Assembly: GCA_032718475.1 (NCBI GenBank)
Contig: JAUCBJ010000961.1
Location: 42,417-106,416 of the forward strand
Origin: Nemertoderma westbladi
Lineage: Eukaryota; Xenacoelomorpha; Nemertodermatida; Nemertodermatidae
Reading direction: 5' to 3'
Length of the DNA stretch: 64,000 bases
Shown: positions 38,481-50,612 of the stretch, one piece after another
Layout of the letters: every line of letters starts with the position of its first letter
Position numbering within the stretch: position 1 is the first letter of the stretch
Notes under the pieces: generated by a model
Told to the model about the DNA's origin: nothing
The model's database searches: none
The model's input: the letters and a program-made list of their open reading frames with translations, nothing else
Translations under genes and position numbers: made by a program

Positions 38481-38636
38481 TCACTCATTAATAACATATT
38501 TCTTCTTTCTGCCCATTTTCTCTTTGAGTTTTAGCATTTTATGTTGTTCTTTTTTATCTTTCTCGAAGATCGTCTTCAAATCTTTAATTTGTCTCTTTAA
38601 TCGGCGTTTGTCATTCGAGTTGTGAATACCAAGCAC
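38481..38636 (-). CDS. PPP1R9A: Neurabin terminal exon: end of SAM and basic helix
   Basis: Starts [20 protein letters not shown], the last SAM helix, and continues as a Lys-rich helix to the stop at 38481-38483. The 3' UTR enters the 20-bp satellite within about 30 bases, and no poly(A) signal lies between. Confidence 0.92.
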   Translation of the reverse strand: MLGIHNSNDKRRLKRQIKDLKTIFEKDKKEQHKMLKLKEKMGRKKKYVINE

Positions 38637-41600
38637 CTAAAATAATTAAACCAGCCCAATATAATAACAATATAATAATAAATAATAACTAAACTCAGTA
38701 CTATTTCTGAGACCCGTAAGGCCCCTACTCCACTGGTAAGTTGTAAATTATGTCCCAGGTTCCATCCTTTGACTTAAACGACTCTTGATTCATTGCAGAC
38801 TGGAGGCCTGTGATTGTCTTACCAGTGGGGCCCGGGCCTCACACTCGTGATAATATTAAAGTAAAGCGATGAAAGTAAAGTTTTCTTCGGCCACTAGAAT
38901 AGGGATTGCGAACAAAGTCTGACGACTTCCAGTTCGGTCCCCCCAGAACTTTACTCCCCAGAGGAAACTCCAGTACTCATTTAGCCTCTATTTAAAGATT
39001 TAGGTTAGAGATGAGGTCTGGCTAGTCCTTTTAAAGCGTTCGCGTCGAAACGAAAACTGCAGAGAGACGTGTATTCAATGCAACCTCTACAACTACACCA
39101 TAAATATGTATCTCACGTGCTGCGTATAATAAGGTACAAGAATCATCTAGAAGTGAATATTTGTATCGCTTATATAATGAAAGCAAACCTTCATCTTGCT
39201 GGAGTCCAATTGGAGCAACTGAGTGATATCTATCGAGTGTTCAATGAATACAGGAAGGAGGCTGTCCATCTCGATATTGGTCAGCCATTGCCTAACTTCA
39301 TCCGGCCCCCAATCGCCTATTGGTTTATTGATTCCCGACAAACAATCCTGTAATGAGAATAGTTCTAGAATTTATAAGTATTTAAACTGATTATTTTTGA
39401 CAAATTGCAACAAACTAACTGAATCATTTCAATGTTGTTTGTTCAAACACTTATTACTTTGGGTTACAGTTTAATATAACAAGTTTATCTTCGCCAGCCA
39501 AATATCTGGAAGGCCAAATATTCTCCAAACGTAAATTAGAAAATTATTGGCCTCAATATAAAGGCTGGCGGCGGAATTGATAATTTTACTATAAACACTT
39601 AGTCCCTAAATCTTGGTCCAAATTTCTTAAGGCCACTTTTTTGAATTCAGCGCGATCGACTCTACAAAATTTATCTTATATAATTTTTAATTAGCTAATT
39701 TTAATTAATTAGTTTAATTAAATAATTTTTTTGATAAAATCAGCTATTAGATAAAATATAAAGATTTCTCCGAAATTCTATAAGATAAATGTTAAAGAAG
39801 TGCCGAAACCCTTTCGAATCAGTCGAAAATCATGATATTTGGTTGAGAAAGATAATTGCCTTTAAAGTTTAATTAAACCTTACGCGTTATGTCTGTCAAT
39901 TGTATCTAGCAACAAGAAAGCAGAAAACCATGCGTAGATTTTTTCCTTGGGGGCTTTCCAGGTCGATGATTTTATTTCTGAGGTCAGTTTTCAATTTTGA
40001 TGAAATATAGTTAGTCTGTTTGTCTGTCTGTCTGTATATTTCAAATATAAGAAAAAGGCACACCATCGAGCTAAAAGTTTAGCTATAGGGGGATTTCCTG
40101 GTCGCAAAATTCATTCCGAATGTCAGTTTTAACATTTTGATGACTTCCAAATTGTCTGTTTGGCTGGCGGTTATATTTTAATGGACAGACTGACAGGCAT
40201 ACAGACAAAAACGACGATGCCAAATTTGAATAATGACATCAGAAATGAAGTCACTGACCCCGAAATCCCCTATTGGGAATTTTTTAGACAGATAGTATAT
40301 ACGCTTTTTATTGACGGACAGACATACTGACGGTCAGAACGACAGTCAAATGGACAGACAGCCCTATCTCGAGAAGTAAGAGAGATCTTGCTTAGCGGTT
40401 TTCAAATTTGTAATCTTGATAAAAATCTGCTATTGATTAAATAGTAAAATAAAATTTGAAATTTTTTTTTATGTGGTGGTGTCAGGAAACTTAGCTGTAA
40501 CCAATCAGCATCCACCACACTTGATTATTTTAATTAACTACGATATTTACATTATTCAAATAATGTATATTAACTGTATATTATCATACATCAAAAAAAA
40601 TTATTATCTTAATTAGAATTCCAACAAGATTAGCTCCGGGTTAAGTTGCCCGGAGCCGGAGCCAGAAAATTGGCCCGGAGCCGGAGTTCTGTTGCATCCC
40701 TAGATCTATGACTGCTGATACTTTACCTAGAGAGTGAAATTCTGATATATGCAAAAATTACTGCAATTAATATAATAAAAAATTATTACAAATATAGTTG
40801 TAAGATGACAGGATGACTATAATAAACAGATGACAACAGATGTAAATTCGGGGTTCTGAAGTTCAGAACCCCGGACTGATTGACAGGGGCCAGTCACCCT
40901 TAAGGGGGCCAACTATAACCCCCACAGAAATGAAATTTTCGAAAATGTACACAATTCTTTCATGAGGTGATATCGGTTTTCAAGATTGAATTATTTTTTG
41001 ACCTCAAAACTGCTCTTTTCAACAACATAATATATTGCTGATATTTATGATTCTCTGTATAAAACAACCTTTTTATCAGTTTGTCTATTTTTTACTTTTT
41101 TTCATCACTAAATTCCCTACTACTATTTTATTTTTTACTCAATTGTCATCAAACATATACCAAAATGTTCAGCAGCTTTAGGACTACTACCGTTGGTTTC
41201 GTTTTAAAACATGGCCATTTGGATCTTCTAGAACCGATTTTGTAACTGCTACCCTTTGTCTATCACAAAATATTAGATTCCCAAAATATAGTCCGGACAT
41301 ACTAAAACCCCCATAAATTTTTCAAAAACAATAATTTTGTGCTAATAAAATTGTTTTAACGTTTTCATAGAAGATAGCCTACATATCTAGGTCCATTTTA
41401 CCAAAGTCTTGAGCCAAGAACTTTAATGCAGGTGGTATTACAGATCTTTAAACGTGAGCTAGTTTACATAATAAATGCCTCAAAATTTATAGAATTTTTG
41501 AAAAAAACCGACCTGCTCAAAAAGTGCCATATTTTTCGAAGAAAGAGTTTATGAAGCTCTATTATACTTTTTATAGCAAAGGTTTTATAAGAATAGCATA

Positions 41601-44600
41601 ATATCCCGTTTAGTAATGTTACAATTCTTTATGAAAACTATTCTTGCAAAGTACTTATTGGCACGCAGTCATCCAACGAAAATACTTTATATATCATTCG
41701 CAACAATTTCAGTTATTTTTAGCAGCTTTTTCTTTTGAAAGGGTTTGCGGAAAAATATGAATTTTCGGGCCATTTTTGGAAATTACTAAAATGTGCCTTA
41801 GGGCCACCAGAGGCTTAATCCGGCACTGTTCTGAAGACGGAGGGGAGGGGGGGGGGGGGGGGTCCTAAAATGCAGTTAATATTTATAACTTAAAGAAGAG
41901 CTTACACTTAGTCCTTGACTGCCGTCACTGTCAATAGAACCGGAATGTTTCCGAGATGGAGTGTTCATATTGGTTAATTGGGGACTGTCTCTGGCCGGTT
42001 GGGCGCGGGATCTCTCCTGGGCGTCGTCCAATCGGTCTGTAGAAGGAATTCCAAAACCCAGTGACGTCTTCGACACCCCTTCATCTTCGTCACTAACATA
42101 TGCTACTGTGTAAGAAAATGTCACTGAATTATCATCGAAAAGGTGCTTATTTTACGAAGAATAAAATAAATAAACAAATATTATGAGTTCGCAGTTAATT
42201 CAATGTTAACTTACCGTTCGCAGTCAAATCAAATGCGTCATTTCCAGCCCCGTAATCGCTACATCTGGAACTCATTTTACTCGTCTCATCTGTAAAAGGA
42301 ATATAGTTTTCTTATAAGTTACAGTTCCATAAAGTATTCAGTAATTAATTAAATTAATTAAAATTCACAATAATATTTTAACACAATTTTTTCAAAAATG
42401 TTCTAGAGAGTTTTTTTAACGATCTTTTAAAAACCTTTCAAACGGGCCATAAATCATCGAATTCGAGTGAAAAATGGCGGAGGAGTCGAATAGGAGTTGA
42501 AAAATCGAATACGTCTGTCTGATGACGGGTTGTCTGTCTGTCTGTCTTCTAAATTTTGACGGACAACTGGTGAACGGAAAGACAGCGATAACTCGAGAAC
42601 TAAAATTTAATAAAACAACCAAAAAATGCGAAACTTCTACCCAACTTACTTACCTTAGCTACTGTTGGGGGAGTTACTTACCTTGGGTACTGTTGGGGGA
42701 GTTACTTACCTTGGGTACTGTTGGGGGAGTTACTTACCTTGGGTACTGTTGGGGGAGTTACTTACCTTGGGTACTGTTGGGGGAGTTACTTACCTTGGGT
42801 ACTGTTGGGGGAGTTACTTACCTTGGCTACTGTTGGGGGAGTTACTTACCTTGGCTACTGTTGGGGGAGTTACTTACCTTGGCTACTGTTGGGGGAGTTA
42901 CTTACCTTGGGTACTGTTGGGGGAGTTACTTACCTTGGGTACTGTTGGGGGAGTTACTTACCTTGGCTACTGTTGGGGGAGTTACTTACCTTGGCTACTG
43001 TTGGGGGAGTTACTTACCTTGGGTACTGTTGGGGGAGTTACTTACCTTGGCTACTGTTGGGGGAGTTACTTACCTTGGGTACTGTTGGGGGAGTTACTTA
43101 CCTTGGCTACTGTTGGGGGAGTTACTTACCTTGGTACTGTGGTACTGTTGGGGGAGTTACTTACCTTGGGTACTGTTGGGGGAGTTACTTACCTTGGGTA
43201 CTGTTGGGGGAGTTACTTACCTTGGCTACTGTTGGGGGAGTTACTTACCTTGGGTACTGTTGGGGGAGTTACTTACCTTGGCTACTGTTGGGGGAGTTAC
43301 TTACCTTGGCTACTGTTGGGGGAGTTACTTACCTTGGGTACTGTTGGGGGAGTTACTTACCTTGGCTACTGTTGGGGGAGTTACTTACCTTGGCTACTGT
43401 TGGGGGAGTTACTTACCTTGGGCTACTGTTGGGGGAGTTACTTACCTTGGGTACTGTTGGGGGAGTTACTTACCTTGGGTACTGTTGGGGGAGTTACTTA
43501 CCTTGGGTACTGTTGGGGGAGTTACTTACCTTGGCTACTGTTGGGGGAGTTACTTACCTTGGCTACTGTTGGGGGAGTTACTTACCTTGGCTACTGTTGG
43601 GGGAGTTACTTACCTTGGGTACTGTTGGGGGAGTTACTTACCTTGGCTACTGTTGGGGGAGTTACTTACCTTGGCTACTGTTGGGGGAGTTACTTACCTT
43701 GGGCTACTGTTGGGGGAGTTACTTACCTTGGGTACTGTTGGGGGAGTTACTTACCTTGGGTACTGTTGGGGGAGTTACTTACCTTGGGTACTGTTGGGGG
43801 AGTTACTTACCTTGGGTACTGTTGGGGGAGTTACTTACCTTGGCTACTGTTGGGGGAGTTACTTACCTTGGGCTACTGTTGGGGGAGTTACTTACCTTGG
43901 GTACTGTTGGGGGAGTTACTTACCTTGGGTACTGTTGGGGGAGTTACTTACCTTGGGTACTGTTGGGGGAGTTACTTACCTTGGCTACTGTTGGGGGAGT
44001 TACTTACCTTGGGTACTGTTGGGGGAGTTACTTACCTTGGGTACTGTTGGGGGAGTTACTTACCTTGGGTACTGTTGGGGGAGTTACTTACCTTGGCTAC
44101 TGTTGGGGGAGTTACTTACCTTGGGCTACTGTTGGGGGAGTTACTTACCTTGGGTACTGTTGGGGGAGTTACTTACCTTGGGTACTGTTGGGGGAGTTAC
44201 TTACCTTGGCTACTGTTGGGGGAGTTACTTACCTTGGCTACTGTTGGGGGAGTTACTTACCTTGGCTACTGTTGGGGGAGTTACTTACCTTGGGCTACTG
44301 TTGGGGGAGTTACTTACCTTGGGTACTGTTGGGGGAGTTACTTACCTTGGCTACTGTTGGGGGAGTTACTTACCTTGGCTACTGTTGGGGGAGTTACTTA
44401 CCTTGGCTACTGTTGGGGGAGTTACTTACCTTGGGTACTGTTGGGGGAGTTACTTACCTTGGCTACTGTTGGGGGAGTTACTTACCTTGGCTACTGTTGG
44501 GGGAGTTACTTACCTTGGCTACTGTTGGGGGAGTTACTTACCTTGGCTACTGTTGGGGGAGTTACTTACCTTGGGTACTGTTGGGGGAGTTACTTACCTT

Positions 44601-47600
44601 GGCTACTGTTGGGGGAGTTACTTACCTTGGCTACTGTTGGGGGAGTTACTTACCTTGGCTACTGTTGGGGGAGTTACTTACCTTGGGTACTGTTGGGGGA
44701 GTTACTTACCTTGGGTACTGTTGGGGGAGTTACTTACCTTGGCTACTGTTGGGGGAGTTACTTACCTTGGCTACTGTTGGGGGAGTTACTTACCTTGGCT
44801 ACTGTTGGGGGAGTTACTTACCTTGGGCTACTGTTGGGGGAGTTACTTACCTTGGCTACTGTTGGGGGAGTTACTTACCTTGGCTACTGTTGGGGGAGTT
44901 ACTTACCTTGGCTACTGTTGGGGGAGTTACTTACCTTGGGTACTGTTGGGGGAGTTACTTACCTTGGGTACTGTTGGGGGAGTTACTTACCTTGGCTACT
45001 GTTGGGGGAGTTACTTACCTTGGCTACTGTTGGGGGAGTTACTTACCTTGGCTACTGTTGGGGGAGTTACTTACCTTGGCTACTGTTGGGGGAGTTACTT
45101 ACCTTGGCTACTGTTGGGGGAGTTACTTACCTTGGCTACTGTTGGGGGAGTTACTTACCTTGGCTACTGTTGGGGGAGTTACTTACCTTGGCTACTGTTG
45201 GGGGAGTTACTTACCTTGGCTACTGTTGGGGGAGTTACTTACCTTGGCTACTGTTGGGGGAGTTACTTACCTTGGCTACTGTTGGGGGAGTTACTTACCT
45301 TGGCTACTGTTGGGGGAGTTACTTACCTTGGGTACTGTTGGGGGAGTTACTTACCTTGGGTACTGTTGGGGGAGTTACTTACCTTGGCTACTGTTGGGGG
45401 AGTTACTTACCTTGGCTACTGTTGGGGGAGTTACTTACCTTGGCTACTGTTGGGGGAGTTACTTACCTTGGCTACTGTTGGGGGAGTTACTTACCTTGGC
45501 TACTGTTGGGGGAGTTACTTACCTTGGCTACTGTTGGGGGAGTTACTTACCTTGGCTACTGTTGGGGGAGTTACTTACCTTGGGCTACTGTTGGGGGAGT
45601 TACTTACCTTGGCTACTGTTGGGGGAGTTACTTACCTTGGCTACTGTTGGGGGAGTTACTTACCTTGGCTACTGTTGGGGGAGTTACTTACCTTGGCTAC
45701 TGTTGGGGGAGTTACTTACCTTGGCTACTGTTGGGGGAGTTACTTACCTTGGCTACTGTTGGGGGAGTTACTTACCTTGGCTACTGTTGGGGGAGTTACT
45801 TACCTTGGCTACTGTTGGGGGAGTTACTTACCTTGGCTACTGTTGGGGGAGTTACTTACCTTGGCTACTGTTGGGGGAGTTACTTACCTTGGCTACTGTT
45901 GGGGGAGTTACTTACCTTGGCTACTGTTGGGGGAGTTACTTACCTTGGCTACTGTTGGGGGAGTTACTTACCTTGGGTACTGTTGGGGGAGTTACTTACC
46001 TTGGCTACTGTTGGGGGAGTTACTTACCTTGGCTACTGTTGGGGGAGTTACTTACCTTGGCTACTGTTGGGGGAGTTACTTACCTTGGCTACTGTTGGGG
46101 GAGTTACTTACCTTGGCTACTGTTGGGGGAGTTACTTACCTTGGCTACTGTTGGGGGAGTTACTTACCTTGGCTACTGTTGGGGGAGTTACTTACCTTGG
46201 CTACTGTTGGGGGAGTTACTTACCTTGGCTACTGTTGGGGGAGTTACTTACCTTGGCTACTGTTGGGGGAGTTACTTACCTTGGCTACTGTTGGGGGAGT
46301 TACTTACCTTGGCTACTGTTGGGGGAGTTACTTACCTTGGCTACTGTTGGGGGAGTTACTTACCTTGGCTACTGTTGGGGGAGTTACTTACCTTGGCTAC
46401 TGTTGGGGGAGTTACTTACCTTGGCTACTGTTGGGGGAGTTACTTACCTTGGCTACTGTTGGGGGAGTTACTTACCTTGGCTACTGTTGGGGGAGTTACT
46501 TACCTTGGCTACTGTTGGGGGAGTTACTTACCTTGGCTACTGTTGGGGGAGTTACTTACCTTGGCTACTGTTGGGGGGAGTTACTTACCTTGGCTACTGT
46601 TGGGGGAGTTACTTACCTTGGCTACTGTTGGGGGAGTTACTTACCTTGGCTACTGTTGGGGGAGTTACTTACCTTGGCTACTGTTGGGGGAGTTACTTAC
46701 CTTGGCTACTGTTGGGGGAGTTACTTACCTTGGCTACTGTTGGGGGAGTTACTTACCTTGGCTACTGTTGGGGGAGTTACTTACCTTGGCTACTGTTGGG
46801 GGAGTTACTTACCTTGGCTACTGTTGGGGGAGTTACTTACCTTGGCTACTGTTGGGGGAGTTACTTACCTTGGGTACTGTTGGGGGAGTTACTTACCTTG
46901 GCTACTGTTGGGGGAGTTACTTACCTTGGCTACTGTTGGGGGAGTTACTTACCTTGGGTACTGTTGGGGGAGTTACTTACCTTGGCTACTGTTGGGGGAG
47001 TTACTTACCTTGGCTACTGTTGGGGGAGCTTACTTACCTTGGGTACTGTTGGGGGAGTTACTTACCTTGGCTACTGTTGGGGGAGTTACTTACCTTGGCT
47101 ACTGTTGGGGGAGTTACTTACCTTGGGTACTGTTGGGGGAGTTACTTACCTTGGCTACTGTTGGGGGAGTTACTTACCTTGGCTACTGTTGGGGGAGTTA
47201 CTTACCTTGGCTACTGTTGGGGGAGTTACTTACCTTGGCTACTGTTGGGGGAGTTACTTACCTTGGCTACTGTTGGGGGAGTTACTTACCTTGGCTACTG
47301 TTGGGGGAGTTACTTACCTTGGCTACTGTTGGGGGAGTTACTTACCTTGGCTACTGTTGGGGGAGTTACTTACCTTGGCTACTGTTGGGGGAGTTACTTA
47401 CCTTGGCTACTGTTGGGGGAGTTACTTACCTTGGGTACTGTTGGGGGAGTTACTTACCTTGGCTACTGTTGGGGGAGTTACTTACCTTGGCTACTGTTGG
47501 GGGAGTTACTTACCTTGGGTACTGTTGGGGGAGTTACTTACCTTGGCTACTGTTGGGGGAGTTACTTACCTTGGCTACTGTTGGGGGAGTTACTTACCTT

Positions 47601-50572
47601 GGGTACTGTTGGGGGAGTTACTTACCTTGGCTACTGTTGGGGGAGTTACTTACCTTGGCTACTGTTGGGGGAGTTACTTACCTTGGGTACTGTTGGGGGA
47701 GTTACTTACCTTGGCTACTGTTGGGGGAGTTACTTACCTTGGCTACTGTTGGGGGAGTTACTTACCTTGGGTACTGTTGGGGGAGTTACTTACCTTGGGT
47801 ACTGTTGGGGGAGTTACTTACCTTGGGTACTGTTGGGGGAGTTACTTACCTTGGGTACTGTTGGGGGAGTTACTTACCTTGGCTACTGTTGGGGGAGTTA
47901 CTTACCTTGGCTACTGTTGGGGGAGTTACTTACCTTGGGTACTGTTGGGGGAGTTACTTACCTTGGCTACTGTTGGGGGAGTTACTTACCTTGGCTACTG
48001 TTGGGGGAGTTACTTACCTTGGGTACTGTTGGGGGAGTTACTTACCTTGGGTACTGTTGGGGGAGTTACTTACCTTGGGTACTGTTGGGGGAGTTACTTA
48101 CCTTGGGTACTGTTGGGGGAGTTACTTACCTTGGGTACTGTTGGGGGAGTTACTTACCTTGGGTACTGTTGGGGGAGTTACTTACCTTGGCTACTGTTGG
48201 GGGAGTTACTTACCTTGGCTACTGTTGGGGGAGTTACTTACCTTGGGTACTGTTGGGGGAGTTACTTACCTTGGGTACTGTTGGGGGAGTTACTTACCTT
48301 GGGTACTGTTGGGGGAGTTACTTACCTTGGGTACTGTTGGGGGAGTTACTTACCTTGGCTACTGTTGGGGGAGTTACTTACCTTGGGTACTGTTGGGGGA
48401 GTTACTTACCTTGGGTACTGTTGGGGGAGTTACTTACCTTGGGTACTGTTGGGGGAGTTACTTACCTTGGGTACTGTTGGGGGAGTTACTTACCTTGGGT
48501 ACTGTTGGGGGAGTTACTTACCTTGGGTACTGTTGGGGGAGTTACTTACCTTGGGTACTGTTGGGGGAGTTACTTACCTTGGGTACTGTTGGGGGAGTTA
48601 CTTACCTTGGCTACTGTTGGGGGAGTTACTTACCTTGGGTACTGTTGGGGGAGTTACTTACCTTGGGTACTGTTGGGGGAGTTACTTACCTTGGGTACTG
48701 TTGGGGGAGTTACTTACCTTGGGTACTGTTGGGGGAGTTACTTACCTTGGGTACTGTTGGGGGAGTTACTTACCTTGGGTACTGTTGGGGGAGTTACTTA
48801 CCTTGGGTACTGTTGGGGGAGTTACTTACCTTGGGTACTGTTGGGGGAGTTACTTACCTTGGGCTACTGTTGGGGGAGTTACTTACCTTGGGTACTGTTG
48901 GGGGAGTTACTTACCTTGGGTACTGTTGGGGGAGTTACTTACCTTGGGTACTGTTGGGGGAGTTACTTACCTTGGGTACTGTTGGGGGAGTTACTTACCT
49001 TGGCTACTGTTGGGGGAGTTACTTACCTTGGGTACTGTTGGGGGAGTTACTTACCTTGGGTACTGTTGGGGGAGTTACTTACCTTGGCTACTGTTGGGGG
49101 AGTTACTTACCTTGGCTACTGTTGGGGGAGTTACTTACCTTGGGTACTGTTGGGGGAGTTACTTACCTTGGGTACTGTTGGGGGAGTTACTTACCTTGGC
49201 TACTGTTGGGGGAGTTACTTACCTTGGCTACTGTTGGGGGAGTTACTTACCTTGGCTACTGTTGGGGGAGTTACTTACCTTGGGTACTGTTGGGGGAGTT
49301 ACTTACCTTGGGTACTGTTGGGGGAGTTACTTACCTTGGGTACTGTTGGGGGAGTTACTTACCTTGGGTACTGTTGGGGGAGTTACTTACCTTGGCTACT
49401 GTTGGGGGAGTTACTTACCTTGGGTACTGTTGGGGGAGTTACTTACCTTGGCTACTGTTGGGGGAGTTACTTACCTTGGGTACTGTTGGGGGAGTTACTT
49501 ACCTTGGCTACTGTTGGGGGAGTTACTTACCTTGGGTACTGTTGGGGGAGTTACTTACCTTGGGTACTGTTGGGGGAGTTACTTACCTTGGGTACTGTTG
49601 GGGGAGTTACTTACCTTGGGTACTGTTGGGGGAGTTACTTACCTTGGGTACTGTTGGGGGAGTTACTTACCTTGGGTACTGTTGGGGGAGTTACTTACCT
49701 TGGGTACTGTTGGGGGAGTTACTTACCTTGGGTACTGTTGGGGGAGTTACTTACCTTGGGTACTGTTGGGGGAGTTACTTACCTTGGGTACTGTTGGGGG
49801 AGTTACTTACCTTGGGTACTGTTGGGGGAGTTACTTACCTTGGCTACTGTTGGGGGAGTTACTTACCTTGGCTACTGTTGGGGGAGTTACTTACCTTGGC
49901 TACAACTGTTGTCTATACATGTTTCTGTTAAGCCACCCATTTGCAGGACGTCGTCAAAAGACAACCTATTCCTAACGTTGTCTTCCGCCCTTCCACCGGG
50001 TTGCTCTGGACTCCCAACCACAGGTAAATCTCTAAAAATAACACATTACGATTACATAACAAACCATACAAATAACAAACTAGCGTTAGTAATACGTAAT
50101 CAACAAACCCTAATCAATTAGACTTACCTGGAAGACAAATTAGTTGATACTGTTGTGTTATCAGGAGATTTACAATTGACCAATCGCTGATCAGCTTTCA
50201 GTTTCTCTATAACAATGTGGGCGTCGCACAGTTGTTCAGCTAAATCTGCCTCTCTAGAAGGTAAACAACCGGTTACTATGGTAACGAGGGATAAATATTA
50301 TTATTATAGGTAATTATAATGTGTGGTCTGCTTTCTGGGTTGTTATGCTATACCCTTTTGTATTTCGAGAGAGAGGAGGGGGGGGGGGGGGGGGGGGGGG
50401 TCATGACGCATATCTCATCTCGGGGAGTAAACAATGTAAGTAATCAATTAAGAGAAATGAGCAGGTTACAGCGGCACGCTATTCTAACCAAAACAATAAA
50501 CGAGAGTCAATGTCATAGGTTATAGTTTAATTTTTGGGAGTAATCAGCTGATATTTGGGTTGAATTTTCCCT

Positions 50573-50612
<40 letters not shown>

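Noticed and set aside
50273-50286. RFX-like site GTTACTATGGTAAC
   Set aside because: One half-site departs from GTNRCC, and it sits 20-33 bases from a neurabin acceptor rather than at a promoter.
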